Position numbers and translations under genes: made by a program
Notes under the pieces: model-generated
The model's database searches: none
The model's input: the letters and a program-made list of their open reading frames with translations, nothing else
What the model was told of the DNA's origin: nothing
In this document: positions 24,305-33,712 of the stretch, one piece after another
How positions within the stretch are numbered: position 1 is the first letter of the stretch
Layout of the letters: every line of letters starts with the position of its first letter
Assembly (NCBI RefSeq): GCF_030362835.1
Contig: NZ_JAUCGQ010000001.1
Coordinates: 1,343,461 to 1,407,460, forward strand
DNA length: 64,000 nt
From: Cellulomonas alba
GTDB taxonomy: Bacteria; Actinomycetota; Actinomycetes; Actinomycetales; Cellulomonadaceae
Reading direction: 5' to 3'

Positions 24305-25558
24305 TCAGGCAGCCACCGCACCCGCCCGGCCGCGGTCGGCGCGCCCCGCCCGCACCATCAGCGCCGCCGCCGCGACCTGGAGCGCCACCACGAGCGCCGT
24401 CAGCAACGCCAGCGCGTGCGTCGCCAGCGCGCCCGACAGCCCGCCGCCCGCGACCGCCGCGACGCCCTGCACCGCCGCGAACCAGCCGTACGCCGTCGCC
24501 CGGCGCCCCGGCCCGACGAGCTCCGCGACCCGCGCCTTGACCGTCGAGTCGAGCAGACCGCCCGCGAGCCCCCACACGCCGACGCCGACCAGCACGGGCG
24601 CCAGCGACCCCCCGAACACGAGCGGCGGGACGACCGCCACGAGCACGGGCACCACCAGCACCACGCGCGATCCCCACCGGTCGTGCAGCGCGCCCACCAC
24701 GAGCGCGCCGATCGCGGCCGCGAGCATCGCGCCGGCGTAGACGACCGGGACGACCGCCGTCTCGACCAACTCGCTGTCGACCAGGTGGTACGAGATCACC
24801 GCGAACGTCGCGAGGCCGGCCGTCGAGGCCGCCGCGCCCCCCGCGAAGAGCCAGAACCCGCGCGGCAGCTCGCGTGCGGGCGCGAGCCAACGCGCCCGCA
24901 CGCCCCGGTCCACGGCGGCCTGGGCGTCGGCGGCCGGCTCGTCGTCCGGCGCGCGCCGGCGCATGACGAACAGCAGCACCATCGCCGCCGCGCCCGGCAG
25001 CGCCAGCACCGCGAACGCCGGCTCGAGCGCGCCGGTCAGCGCCACGACGGCCGCCACGAGCAGCGGCCCGGCGAACGCGCCGAGCTGGTCGAGCGCCTTG
25101 TGGATGCCGAACCCCCGGCCGAGCCCGACGTGCTCCGCCGCACGCGCCAGCAGCACGGACTTCGACGGGCTGCGCACGGCCTTGCCGACCCGCTCCGCGA
25201 GCACGAGCGCGCACGCGACGACCGCGCCGGCCGCCCCGAGCGACGGCGTCACGGCGAGCAGCGGGACGGCGACCGCGGTGAGCGCGTACCCCGCCACCGT
25301 CGTCGGCCAGTACCGCCCCGAGCGGTCGGCGCGTGCACCGAACGGCAGCCGCAGCACGAGCGCGGCGGCCTCCCCCACGCCGGTGACGAGGCCCGCGACG
25401 ACGAGCGGCACGCCGAGCTGCTGGAGCAACGGGCCCGTGATGGACCGTGCGCCCTCGTAGACCATGTCGGCCGCGAGCGACACGATGCCCAGGCCGAGCA
25501 CGATCCGCCACGCGGACCGCGCGTCGACCTGGGCGCCGGCGTTCGGGTGGGTCGTCAC
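24305..25558 (-). CDS. MFS transporter
   Basis: The product has 417 residues with 12 predicted membrane helices and MFS motif A in the second loop (FGARADRSGRYWP). A repeat of this region lies in the second half (GALHDRWGSRVV). The substrate cannot be inferred. The GTG at 25558 (VTTHPNAGAQVDARSAW) begins the protein. The central loop contains a charged RRRAPDDEPAAD segment. It is a single gene, convergent with the DedA gene and divergent from the DUF1206 gene. Confidence 0.85.
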   Translation of the reverse strand: MTTHPNAGAQVDARSAWRIVLGLGIVSLAADMVYEGARSITGPLLQQLGVPLVVAGLVTGVGEAAALVLRLPFGARADRSGRYWPTTVAGYALTAVAVPLLAVTPSLGAAGAVVACALVLAERVGKAVRSPSKSVLLARAAEHVGLGRGFGIHKALDQLGAFAGPLLVAAVVALTGALEPAFAVLALPGAAAMVLLFVMRRRAPDDEPAADAQAAVDRGVRARWLAPARELPRGFWLFAGGAAASTAGLATFAVISYHLVDSELVETAVVPVVYAGAMLAAAIGALVVGALHDRWGSRVVLVVPVLVAVVPPLVFGGSLAPVLVGVGVWGLAGGLLDSTVKARVAELVGPGRRATAYGWFAAVQGVAAVAGGGLSGALATHALALLTALVVALQVAAAALMVRAGRADRGRAGAVAA

Positions 25559-25738
25559 GCCGCCGACGCTACGTCCCCGCACCGGCCGGGGCGCGCAGCG
25601 CGAGGCAGCCCGGACGGCCCGGGGCGGCGTCACGGCGCGGCAGGTGCGACGGTGCGCAGGTCATCGCGCGCATGAGCCCCGCATGAGAGGTCCCGGGTTC
25701 GGCGCGCCGTCCGCGCCGAGAAGTGCCACGGTGTCGCC

Positions 25739-26524
25739 ATGAACGGCGCGGACGTCACCAGGACGGCAAGGCGTGTCAACGACCACCCGGCGCTCGTGGT
25801 GCTGGCGCGGCTCGGGTACGTCGCGAGCGGTGTGCTGCACGTCGTCCTCGGCATCCTCGCGCTGCAGATCGCGTGGTCGAGCTCGTCGAAGAGCGCCGAC
25901 CAGTCGGGGGCGTTCACGACGCTCGGCGACCAGCCGCTCGGCGCGGTCACCCTCTGGGTCGTCGCCGTCGGCTTCGCCGGCCTCGCCGTCTGGCAGGCCA
26001 CCGAGGCGATCGGCACGTGGGGCGGCGCGGGCGACCGCGTCAAGGCCGGGAGCAAGGCGGTGCTCTACGCGGTCCTCGCGTGGACCGCCGCGAAGTTCGC
26101 CATGGGGACGCCGAGCTCGAGCTCGCAGCAGAGCCGCGACTTCACCAGCACGCTCATGTCCAAGCCGGGCGGCCGGATCGCGGTCGCGGTCGTCGGGCTC
26201 GTGATCGTCGGCGTCGCCGTCTACCACGTGTATAAGGGCTGGGCGCGCAAGTTCCTGGGCGACCTCCGCGAGAACCCCGGGCGGTTCGTGACGGCGGCAG
26301 GGCGGCTCGGCTACGTCGCCAAGGGCATCGCGCTCGGCATCCTCGGCGTGCTGTTCGTCGTGGCCGCGATGAAGGCGCGCCCCGAGAAGGCCGGCGGCCT
26401 CGACACGGCGCTGCGCACGCTGCGCGGCGAGCCCCTCGGTGCGGTGCTGCTGACGATCGTCGCGGCGGGGTTCCTGGCGTACGGCGTCTACTCGTTCGCC
26501 CGCGCTCGCTACACCCGCACCTGA
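25739..26524 (+). CDS. DUF1206 membrane protein
   Basis: The product has 261 residues made of three repeated pairs of membrane helices. Each repeat begins with a LxRLGYVAxGxxxxxLGxLAxxIA-like unit (LARLGYVASGVLHVVLG; GRLGYVAKGIALGILG). This is the DUF1206 triplication found across actinobacteria and proteobacteria. Function is unknown. It is a single gene in a 180-base divergent arrangement with the MFS gene. Confidence 0.9.
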   Translation: MNGADVTRTARRVNDHPALVVLARLGYVASGVLHVVLGILALQIAWSSSSKSADQSGAFTTLGDQPLGAVTLWVVAVGFAGLAVWQATEAIGTWGGAGDRVKAGSKAVLYAVLAWTAAKFAMGTPSSSSQQSRDFTSTLMSKPGGRIAVAVVGLVIVGVAVYHVYKGWARKFLGDLRENPGRFVTAAGRLGYVAKGIALGILGVLFVVAAMKARPEKAGGLDTALRTLRGEPLGAVLLTIVAAGFLAYGVYSFARARYTRT

Positions 26525-26571
26525 CGCCGGCTGCGGTCCCGCCGTCGACGGACGCGTGTCGCTCGCCGCGG

Positions 26572-27477
26572 TCAGCCGTCGCCCGGCGCCACGCGGACGC
26601 GCAGCGCTCCCGGCCGCACGCGCGCCTCGAGCTCGCGGAACTCGCCGATCGGGTCGCCGTCGAGCTGCGTGGCCGTCGGCGTACCCGACCGCACGCGCAC
26701 GGCAGCCGCCTGGTGGCGGTCGAGGTGCCGGTGGCCCTCGCCGGAGGTCGCGACCGTCCACAGCGCGCGCACCCACCCGCGCACGCCGCGCGGCGCGACG
26801 ACGGCGACGTCGAGCAGCCCGTCGTCGAGCCGCGCGTCGGGCATCAGCTCGAGCCCGCCCTGCAGGCGCCCGCTGTTCCCGATGACGACGGCTCGCGCCG
26901 ACCGCCGCACCACCGGACCGCCCGCCACCTGCACGCGAGCGGTGAACCCGCCGCCGACGAGCGCACGCAGGCCGCCGACGATGTAGGCCGGCCACCCGAC
27001 GGCCGCCTTCAGGCGCTCGTCGGTGCGGTCCATCATCTCGGCGTCGAGCCCCATGCCGGCCATGACGAGGAACACCTGCTCCTCGCCGCCGTCGACCCGC
27101 AGCGCCCCGACGTCGAGCCGGGTGTCGCGGCCCGTGAGCGCGACCTCCGTCGCCGCGGCCAGGTCGTCGGTGCCGAGGTCGAGCGCGCGCGCCAGCAGGT
27201 TGCCCGTGCCCGCCGGCAGCAGGCCGAGAACGGCGTCCGACCCGGCGAGGACCTCGCCGACGGCGCGCACGGTCCCGTCCCCGCCGAGCGCGCACACCAG
27301 GTCGGCGCCCTGCGCGAGCGCGTCGCGCGCCTGGCCGCCGCCCGGGTCCTCCTCGGTCGTCTCGAACCACAGCGGCGCCTCGAGGCCGCGCGCGGCGCAG
27401 ACGTCCTCGACCACGCGCCGGGCCTTCGCGACGTCCTCGAGCTTCGCGGGGTTGGCGACCACCGCGACCCGCGTCAT
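26572..27477 (-). CDS. diacylglycerol/lipid kinase family protein
   Basis: The product has 301 residues. The DAGK catalytic domain shows NPAK at the start, the nucleotide motif CALGGDGTVRAVGEVL and LLPAGTGNLLARALDL; the C-terminal part has DGDPIGEF. Such enzymes phosphorylate diacylglycerol or related lipids (DgkB/YegS type). The ATG overlaps the stop of the upstream PAP2 gene (ATGA). A lipid kinase and a lipid phosphatase are thus made from one transcript. Confidence 0.9.
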   Translation of the reverse strand: MTRVAVVANPAKLEDVAKARRVVEDVCAARGLEAPLWFETTEEDPGGGQARDALAQGADLVCALGGDGTVRAVGEVLAGSDAVLGLLPAGTGNLLARALDLGTDDLAAATEVALTGRDTRLDVGALRVDGGEEQVFLVMAGMGLDAEMMDRTDERLKAAVGWPAYIVGGLRALVGGGFTARVQVAGGPVVRRSARAVVIGNSGRLQGGLELMPDARLDDGLLDVAVVAPRGVRGWVRALWTVATSGEGHRHLDRHQAAAVRVRSGTPTATQLDGDPIGEFRELEARVRPGALRVRVAPGDG

Positions 27478-28256
27478 CGGGCGCCCTCGACGGCGCTGCC
27501 GTCCACAGCCGGGCCTCGGACGCCCGCGCCCGCGGTCGCGTCGCTCGCGGCCGCCTCGCCCGTCGCGGCGGGCGTCCGTCGCAGCCAGTTCCAGCCGAGC
27601 ACCGCGCACGTCAGTCCGTTCAGCACGCCCACGACCACGTCGGACGGGTGGTGCATGCCGCGGTAGAGCCGCGCGTACACCACGAGCAGGGGCACCGCGA
27701 GGAGCACCACCGTGAGCAGCACGCGCAGCCACGTGCGCTCGATGCGCTGCGCCATCAGGGCGAGCGTCACGTACAGCGCGGTCGAGGCGCCGGCGTGCCC
27801 GCTCGGATAGCTCGACGTCGGCGGCGCGTCGTCGAGCCGCTGGACGTCGGGCCGCGTCCGCCCCACGACCAGCGCGGACAGCATGAAGACGATCGACTGC
27901 ACCGAGATGGCGATCACCGGCACGAGCGCGTACCACCACTGCCGCGTGCGCCACAGGACGGCCAGCGCGACGACGGCGCACACGCCGATGATCACCGGGG
28001 TGTTGCCGACCTCGGTCCACACGGCCGTCAGCGAGTTGAGCGTGGCGGTGCGCTGCTCGACGAACCACCGGTTCACCGCGAGCTCGCGCTTGCCGAAGTC
28101 CGCCAGCGGTCCGGTCAGCAGCAGCCCGACGCCGACGATCAGCGTCCAGAGGACCACGGCCGGCACCGCGACCCGCAGCCCCAGGTCACGTCGCACCTCG
28201 TGCCCGTCAGGTCTCGAGGGGTCGTCCACCCAGCGATCGAGGTCAAGCAGCGTCAC
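27474..28256 (-). CDS. PAP2-family lipid phosphatase (coupled to lipid kinase)
   Basis: The product has 260 residues with six membrane helices and the three PAP2 motifs: VVGRTRP (motif 1), YPSGHAG (motif 2) and ARLYRGMHHPSDV (motif 3, histidine and aspartate). Family members dephosphorylate phosphatidic acid or undecaprenyl pyrophosphate. It overlaps the lipid kinase gene by 4 bases, suggesting a linked lipid phosphorylation cycle. The alanine-rich C-terminal tail is not conserved. Confidence 0.9.
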   Translation of the reverse strand: MTLLDLDRWVDDPSRPDGHEVRRDLGLRVAVPAVVLWTLIVGVGLLLTGPLADFGKRELAVNRWFVEQRTATLNSLTAVWTEVGNTPVIIGVCAVVALAVLWRTRQWWYALVPVIAISVQSIVFMLSALVVGRTRPDVQRLDDAPPTSSYPSGHAGASTALYVTLALMAQRIERTWLRVLLTVVLLAVPLLVVYARLYRGMHHPSDVVVGVLNGLTCAVLGWNWLRRTPAATGEAAASDATAGAGVRGPAVDGSAVEGAR

Positions 28257-28360
28257 GGTCCCTCACTCCGTCCTCCCGAAGCTCGTCGTGCTCCGCGAGC
28301 CCGACGGCGAAACCCTGTCCGGATGTCCTCTCAGCCGCACGCGGAGTCGCGCACGGTCAG

Positions 28361-29095
28361 TCACGACGACGCTCCCGGGTCTGCCGGCGCGCGCCAGTGC
28401 TTGTACGCGAGGGCCGACGCGAGCACGAACCCGACCCCGAACAGCACACCCGCCGTGACGTCCGTCGGAAAGTGCACGCCGAGCAGGACCCGGTCCAGCG
28501 ACGTGAGGCTGGTCAGCACCACCGCACCGGCGACGGCCGCCACCTTGGACGCCCGCGAGCGCAGCAGCGGCCACACCATGACGACGAGCGTCGTGGTGAC
28601 AGCGGCCGTGTTGGCGGCGTGCCCCGACGGGAACGAGTAGCCGCGCGCCGTCTCGACGGGCTGCTCGATCACCGGCCGCGCGCGTCGCGCGAGCTCCTTG
28701 ACGACGTTCGACAGCCCCCAGGCCGCGAGCATCGTGGCGATCGCCCACCACGCGCGCGTCGCCTGCCCCGTCCGCCACCAGAAGACGAGCGCCCCGACCA
28801 CGCCGAGCCCGACCACGTGCGTCGGCAGGAACACCCACTGCCAGTCGACGAGCGCGCGCAGCAGCGCGGGGTGCGCCGCCGCGAACGTGCTGCCCGCGGC
28901 GACGGCGTGCTGGTCGAGCGACGCGAGCGGCGTCCACCGGCCCCGCACGAGCACGGCGATCACGACGACGGCGGCACCGGTCGCGACACCGGTCAGCACC
29001 GCCCCGCCGAGGCGCCGCAGGCGGCTCGGGGTCAGCGGTGGCCGCGCCAGACCGCGCGGGGAGGCGTCGGGACGACGCAGCACCGGGCGACTCAT
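28361..29095 (-). CDS. second PAP2-family phosphatase
   Basis: The product has 244 residues with six membrane helices. The PAP2 motifs are ELARRARP, FPSGHAANTAA and DRVLLGVHFPTDV. The ATG at 29095 was chosen (MSRPVLRRPD); the open frame continues upstream through non-coding sequence. A 104-base gap separates it from the first PAP2 gene on the same strand. Its substrate is uncertain; undecaprenyl pyrophosphate phosphatase or phosphatidic acid phosphatase are both possible. Confidence 0.9.
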   Translation of the reverse strand: MSRPVLRRPDASPRGLARPPLTPSRLRRLGGAVLTGVATGAAVVVIAVLVRGRWTPLASLDQHAVAAGSTFAAAHPALLRALVDWQWVFLPTHVVGLGVVGALVFWWRTGQATRAWWAIATMLAAWGLSNVVKELARRARPVIEQPVETARGYSFPSGHAANTAAVTTTLVVMVWPLLRSRASKVAAVAGAVVLTSLTSLDRVLLGVHFPTDVTAGVLFGVGFVLASALAYKHWRAPADPGASS

Positions 29096-29329
29096 CGGGC
29101 CAAGGTGCCACAGGGCCGACGGTCCGGCGCGTCGTGGACACAAGGTCACCCGCTCCGCCCCCCACGACCCGGGGCACCGGGTGAAACTGGACCCGCGACC
29201 AAAAGGTGCGTATCGGACATCGACGTGGCCGCCTCCTGGACCGGCGTGCGTTACCGACCGGTAGCGACGGAGCCGGACCGACCGGCACCCCGACGGCCCG
29301 ACGCGGGCCCGACCTCGAAAGGCACCACC

Positions 29330-29908
29330 ATGTCCTCGACCGCCCTGCGCCCCGCCGCGCGGAGCACGGCCACGACGCCCGAGCTCTCGGACAACACCCT
29401 CCCCGTCGAGTACCCGACGCCCGCCCCCACGGCGCCGCGGACGCTCGCCGACCGCGGCGCCGCCGCCGTCGACCAGCTGGCCCACGTGCTGACGCGGCAC
29501 TCGATCACCGCGCTGCGCGTCGCGCTGGGCCTCGTGTTCCTCGGCTTCGGGATCCTCAAGTTCTTCCCCGGCGTCAGCCCCGCGCAGGAGCTCGTGCAGC
29601 GCACGATCGGCGCACTGACCCTCCACCACGTGGGCCCCGGCCCGGCGCTGCTCGCGACCGCGATCATGGAGACCGTCATCGGGCTCACCCTGGTCACGGG
29701 CCGGTTCCTGCGGTCCGGGCTCGTGCTGCTCGCGATGGCGCTGGTCGGCATCATGTCGCCGCTCGTGCTCTTCTTCCACGAGCTGTTCCCCGCGGGCGGC
29801 CCGACGCTGACGGCGCAGTACGTGCTCAAGGACCTCGTGCTCGCGGCCGCCGGCGCGGTGATCGGCGCGGCGGCGCTCGGCGCGCGTCTGCGGCTGCCGC
29901 AGGACTGA
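29330..29908 (+). CDS. DoxX-like membrane protein
   Basis: The product has 192 residues. A 50-residue hydrophilic N-terminus is followed by four membrane helices. The first carries ALRVALGLVFLGFGILKFFPG, the DoxX-type motif, and a later one shows TAIMETVIGLTLVTGRFLRSGL. DoxX-like proteins are linked to redox and membrane homeostasis, but this one has no assigned function. The ATG at 29330 is supported by an AAAGG ribosome binding site. Some 234 bases upstream, divergent to the PAP2 gene, hold its promoter. Confidence 0.82.
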   Translation: MSSTALRPAARSTATTPELSDNTLPVEYPTPAPTAPRTLADRGAAAVDQLAHVLTRHSITALRVALGLVFLGFGILKFFPGVSPAQELVQRTIGALTLHHVGPGPALLATAIMETVIGLTLVTGRFLRSGLVLLAMALVGIMSPLVLFFHELFPAGGPTLTAQYVLKDLVLAAAGAVIGAAALGARLRLPQD

Positions 29909-29913
29909 CCGTC

Positions 29914-29959
29914 GTGCGAGCGCCCGGCGCCGGCTGACCGCCGGGCCGGGCGCTCGCAC
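29914..29959. terminator. strong bidirectional hairpin terminator
   Basis: GTGCGAGCGCCCGG (29914-29927) pairs perfectly with CCGGGCGCTCGCAC (29946-29959), a 14-base stem, with an inner CCGGC/GCCGG pairing in the loop. It fills the gap between the convergent DoxX-like and nucleotidase genes. Confidence 0.8.
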
Positions 29960-29964
29960 GTGCG

Positions 29965-31806
29965 TCAGGGCGTGACGGCCAGCGCCTGGCCGGCGGCCGT
30001 GAGCCGCCAGTCCGGGTTCGACGCCGCGAACAGCGCCGGGTCGATCACCTGGTGCGCGGTCACCCAGTCGATCAGCAGCTGACGGATCTCCTGCTGGCGG
30101 TTGACCAGCACGGGGGCCGTCGCGACCCCGGGGAAGTTGCCGCCGCCGGACTGCCGGTAGTTGTTGATGGCGACGACGAACTGCTGGTCGTCGGCCACCG
30201 GGGCGCCTCCGTAGGCGAGGCCGACGATGCGGCTGCCGACCGGCTTCGTGAGGTCGATGTCGTAGGTGAGCGGCTGGTCGAGCCCCGCCATGACGTCGTA
30301 GTTGTAGTCGGGCGTCCCGGTCGGCGCCGTCGACGTCACCGCGTTGGTGAGGTCCGACGACGCATACGTGCCCGGCCCCGCGACGGGCTTGAAGTACTCC
30401 GCCGACTTCTCGAGGTACGCCTTGACCTGCGCGCCGCTGAGCCGGATGGCCAGCAGCGTGTTGTCGTAGATGTACAGCCCGGCGACGTCACGCACCGAGA
30501 CCTGTCCGGCCGGGATCGCCGCGTCGCGGTTGAACGGCGCCGCGATCGAGAGCACCGGCAGCTGCGCGTCGGCACCCGTCAGGTCCGCCTTCACGGACTC
30601 GGCCTGCACGTGGTTGATGAAGTCGAGCGCCGCGGTGTCCTCGTAGCGCGCCGTCGCGGCGGACATCGGCTCCTTCGACGTGCCGATCACGCCGTCGACG
30701 TACTCCACGACCTTCGCCTGGTCGTCGGCCAGGAGCTTCACGATCCTCGGGTCCTCGGGGACCGTGTTCGCATTGAGCAGCTTCGAGCTGACGCCCTGCA
30801 CCGACCAGCGCCCGCGCGCGAACGAGAGGTTCACGTCGAACACCGACAGCCGCATGCCCCAGCGCAGCGGCTCCGACAGCACGACGGGCTTGCCGGTGGC
30901 CTGGTTCGTCACCACGCGCTGCGCGATCTCCTGGTGCGCGTGGCCGACGAGGATCGCGTCGATGCCCGGTACCTGCTGCGCGACGAGCGACGCGGCGTTC
31001 TCGGGGAACGGGAGGGCGTCGCCGTACGACGACGAGGTGTCGGCGCCCGAGTGCGCGGAGACGATCACCACATCGGCGCCGCGCGCGCGCATCTCGGGCA
31101 CGTACCGCCGCGCCTGCTCGACGAGGCCGTCGAAGCGCATCTTGCCCTGGACGTTGGCCTTGTCCCAGATCGCGATGCCGGGGTTCGTCAGGCCGAGGAT
31201 GCCGACGTGGATCGGCGGCCCCTGCGGGGGCTTGACCGTCTTGATCACGTACGGCGCGAAGGCCGGCCGACCGGTGGCCTCGTCGATCGCGTTCGCGCCG
31301 AGGAGCGGGAAGTCGAGCTGCTTCTGGAAGGTGCGCAGCAGCGGGATGCCGTAGTTGAACTCGTGGTTGCCGAGCGCGGCGGCGTCGTAGCCGATCGCGT
31401 TCATCGCGGCCGCCATCGGGTGCTCGACGGTCTTCGAGATCGGCTCGACCTTCGCGAAGTAGTACGCGAGCGACGTGCCCTGGATCGTGTCGCCCGCGTC
31501 GAGGAGCAGCGTGTTGCGCTCACCGCGGTCGGCGCGGACCTGGTCGACGAGCGTCGAGATCTTGGCGAGGCCCACGTCGTTGTGCGCGCTGTCGTCGTAC
31601 TCGGCGTTCTTGAAGTAGTCCCAGTTCTCGGCGTTGCCGTGCAGGTCGGTCGTGCCCATGACCGTCAGGGTGTAGCTGCGCGGTCCCTTGTCGGCGCCGT
31701 GCCCGGCCCCGGCGGTGGCCGGCGATGCGAGCGTGACCGCGAGCGCGGCGGCCGTGGTGACGACCCCCGCTCGCAGCCAGCGGCGGTGGGGGGAGCTGTT
31801 GCTCAT
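29965..31806 (-). CDS. secreted bifunctional 5'-nucleotidase / cyclic phosphodiesterase (UshA/CpdB family)
   Basis: The product has 613 residues. A Sec signal peptide (about 1-32, ending PATAGA) is followed by a calcineurin-like metallophosphatase domain with VMGTTDLHGN, LLDAGDTIQG, GNHEFNYG and GHAHQE. A 5'-nucleotidase C-terminal domain follows (YDNTLLAIRLSGAQVKAYLE, NNYRQSGGGNFPG). The LHGN form of motif 1 fits the 2',3'-cyclic-nucleotide phosphodiesterase branch. It should release phosphate and nucleosides outside the cell. The ATG at 31806 has AGGAGG 9 bases upstream. Confidence 0.9.
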   Translation of the reverse strand: MSNSSPHRRWLRAGVVTTAAALAVTLASPATAGAGHGADKGPRSYTLTVMGTTDLHGNAENWDYFKNAEYDDSAHNDVGLAKISTLVDQVRADRGERNTLLLDAGDTIQGTSLAYYFAKVEPISKTVEHPMAAAMNAIGYDAAALGNHEFNYGIPLLRTFQKQLDFPLLGANAIDEATGRPAFAPYVIKTVKPPQGPPIHVGILGLTNPGIAIWDKANVQGKMRFDGLVEQARRYVPEMRARGADVVIVSAHSGADTSSSYGDALPFPENAASLVAQQVPGIDAILVGHAHQEIAQRVVTNQATGKPVVLSEPLRWGMRLSVFDVNLSFARGRWSVQGVSSKLLNANTVPEDPRIVKLLADDQAKVVEYVDGVIGTSKEPMSAATARYEDTAALDFINHVQAESVKADLTGADAQLPVLSIAAPFNRDAAIPAGQVSVRDVAGLYIYDNTLLAIRLSGAQVKAYLEKSAEYFKPVAGPGTYASSDLTNAVTSTAPTGTPDYNYDVMAGLDQPLTYDIDLTKPVGSRIVGLAYGGAPVADDQQFVVAINNYRQSGGGNFPGVATAPVLVNRQQEIRQLLIDWVTAHQVIDPALFAASNPDWRLTAAGQALAVTP

Positions 31807-32012
31807 GCCCGAGTCCTCCTGTGGTTCGGCTGTGCACCGGTTGTGCACCGCCGCGCACGGTACCCAGATCGGGTGACACGGGCATTCCGGACGGGCGACG
31901 AGCGGGCGAACGTCGGGCGCCCGCAGCGGGGCGCCCTGCTCCGACGACGCTGCTAGCGTCCAAGGAAGGAGGCGCGGCCCGAGGCGCGCCCCGCCGCACC
32001 CCGGAGGCGGCC

Positions 32013-32471
32013 ATGCGACACCGCAGCAGGCTCGCGATCACGGCTGCGATCGCGCTCGTCGTCCTGACGGGCTGCTCGTCGGGCGGTGGCGATTCCGGGA
32101 CGCCGGCTCCGCCCGCGGCGACGTCCGCGCCGGCGGCCCGCCCGGAGCGGACCGCAGGCGACCTGTCGTCCCCCGGCACCGCGGCCTGCCAGGCGGCGCG
32201 CTCGTCCGTCGCGCGGGACACCGCGACGCAGTGGTCGCAGGTGACCGGCGCGCAGCACCAGAGCCCCGACTCGGCCGCGGTCGCCGCGGCGGCCACGTCG
32301 TTCGCGATGTACTGGCAGACCGTCCTCGCCGAGCAGCCCGCCGCGAGCGGCTGCTTCACCGACGTCACGCAGGCGGTCGACGACCTCGCCCGGGCGGCGC
32401 AGCGCGGCGGCCGGATCGACGACGAGGTCGCGGCGGTGGACGCGGCCGTCTCGTCGCTGGCGGGCTCGTGA
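32013..32471 (+). CDS. small lipoprotein of unknown function
   Basis: The product has 152 residues. A lipoprotein signal ends LVVLTGC (lipobox, Cys about 21), followed by a Gly/Ser/Pro linker and a helical domain with two cysteines (TAACQAARS and ASGCFTDV). The ribosome binding site CGGAGGC precedes the ATG. The mature domain resembles short actinobacterial cell-surface lipoproteins; no function can be assigned. Confidence 0.78.
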   Translation: MRHRSRLAITAAIALVVLTGCSSGGGDSGTPAPPAATSAPAARPERTAGDLSSPGTAACQAARSSVARDTATQWSQVTGAQHQSPDSAAVAAAATSFAMYWQTVLAEQPAASGCFTDVTQAVDDLARAAQRGGRIDDEVAAVDAAVSSLAGS

Positions 32472-32514
32472 GCCGTCCCGCCGCGACCGCCCTCGTGCCG
32501 GGCGCCCGCGGGAG

Positions 32515-33678
32515 TCAGACCTGGTGGCCCAGCTTGTACTCGCCCTGCTTCCAGCTCGGCAGCTCGTCGGCCGCGTCGCCCGGCCGCGTGTACGAGAACC
32601 CGTCGGCGCCGATCGTCACCTCGAGCTCGCGCGCCTCGGTGCGCTCGAGCACCGGCTGCGGGTTCCCGTCGAGGTCGAGCACGAGCGACGCCTCCGTGTA
32701 CCAGGACGGCACCACGGGGTTGCCCCACCAGTCGCGGCGCTGGTTGTCGTGCACGTCCCACGTGACCACCGGGTTGTCGGGGTCGCCGGTGTAGTAGTCC
32801 TGCGTGTAGATCTCGACGCGGTGGCCGTCGGGGTCGCGGAGGTACAGGTAGAACGCGTTCGAGACGCCGTGCCGGCCCGGTCCGCGCTCGATCCGGTCGG
32901 ACAGGCGCAGCGCGCCGAGCCGGTCGCAGATCGCGAGCACGTCGTGCTTCTCGTGGGTCGCGAACGCGACGTGGTGCAGCCGTGGCCCGTTGCCGCCCGT
33001 CAGCGCGACGTCGTGCACCGTCGGCTTGCGGCGCAGCCACGCGGCGTACGTGGTGCCCCCCTCGTCCTGGATGTCCTCGGTGACGCGGAACCCCAGGTCC
33101 TCGAGGTACCGGACGCCGCGCGGCACGTCGGGCGTCACCTGGTTGACGTGGTCGAGGCGCATGAGCGGGCCGGGGGGCTGCAGGTCGTAGCGCCACGACA
33201 GCCGATCGACGTGCTCGACGTCGTGGAAGAACTCGTACGGGAAACCGAGCGGGTCCTGGACCCGAACGGAGTCGCCGACGCCCGCGGTGAAGCCCTCGCG
33301 CCGGCGGTCGACGCGGCACCCGAGCTCGTCGTAGAACGCGACGGCACGGTCGAGGTCCGCCGGGGTGCGCACGCGGAACGAGAGCGCCGCGGCGGCGGCG
33401 ACCGGGCCCTGCCGGAGGACCAGGTTGTGGTGGATGAACTCGTCGAACGTGCGCAGGTGGACGGTCCGCACGTCCTCCGCCGTCACGACGAGGCCCAGCA
33501 CGTCGACGTAGAAGTGCCGCGACGCCGCGAGGTCCGTGACGACCAGCTCGACCGAGGCCGCTCGCAGCACGTCGGGCGGCGGCGCGGACGGCGTGGGCAG
33601 CGGGTCGGCGGCGCGGATCGGGTCCTGCGCCGTGACGCGCGGCTCGGTGCCGTCGGGGGTGAGGGGGGTCGCGCTCAC
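32515..33678 (-). CDS. hpaD: 3,4-dihydroxyphenylacetate 2,3-dioxygenase (homoprotocatechuate dioxygenase)
   Basis: The product has 387 residues of the extradiol VOC type, two tandem domains plus a C-terminal lid. Likely metal ligands are the histidines of RLDHVNQVTPD and RLHHVAFATHE and the glutamate of HRVEIYTQDY. The C-terminus (YTEASLVLDLDGNPQPV, ADGFSYTRPGD) matches Mn/Fe homoprotocatechuate dioxygenases such as MndD of Arthrobacter. It opens the ring of homoprotocatechuate. It is the promoter-distal gene of a four-gene minus-strand cluster with HpaE, an FAH-family enzyme and a TPP enzyme. The 25-residue proline-rich N-terminus is longer than usual. Confidence 0.9.
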   Translation of the reverse strand: MSATPLTPDGTEPRVTAQDPIRAADPLPTPSAPPPDVLRAASVELVVTDLAASRHFYVDVLGLVVTAEDVRTVHLRTFDEFIHHNLVLRQGPVAAAAALSFRVRTPADLDRAVAFYDELGCRVDRRREGFTAGVGDSVRVQDPLGFPYEFFHDVEHVDRLSWRYDLQPPGPLMRLDHVNQVTPDVPRGVRYLEDLGFRVTEDIQDEGGTTYAAWLRRKPTVHDVALTGGNGPRLHHVAFATHEKHDVLAICDRLGALRLSDRIERGPGRHGVSNAFYLYLRDPDGHRVEIYTQDYYTGDPDNPVVTWDVHDNQRRDWWGNPVVPSWYTEASLVLDLDGNPQPVLERTEARELEVTIGADGFSYTRPGDAADELPSWKQGEYKLGHQV

Positions 33679-33712
33679 GTCAGCCTCCTCGCTGCCGGAC
33701 GGTGGTCGGCGC

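Noticed and set aside
32515..33678. Annotation of the dioxygenase as a generic glyoxalase
   Set aside because: Two tandem domains plus the C-terminal lid and the neighbouring hpaE and FAH genes identify an extradiol homoprotocatechuate dioxygenase.
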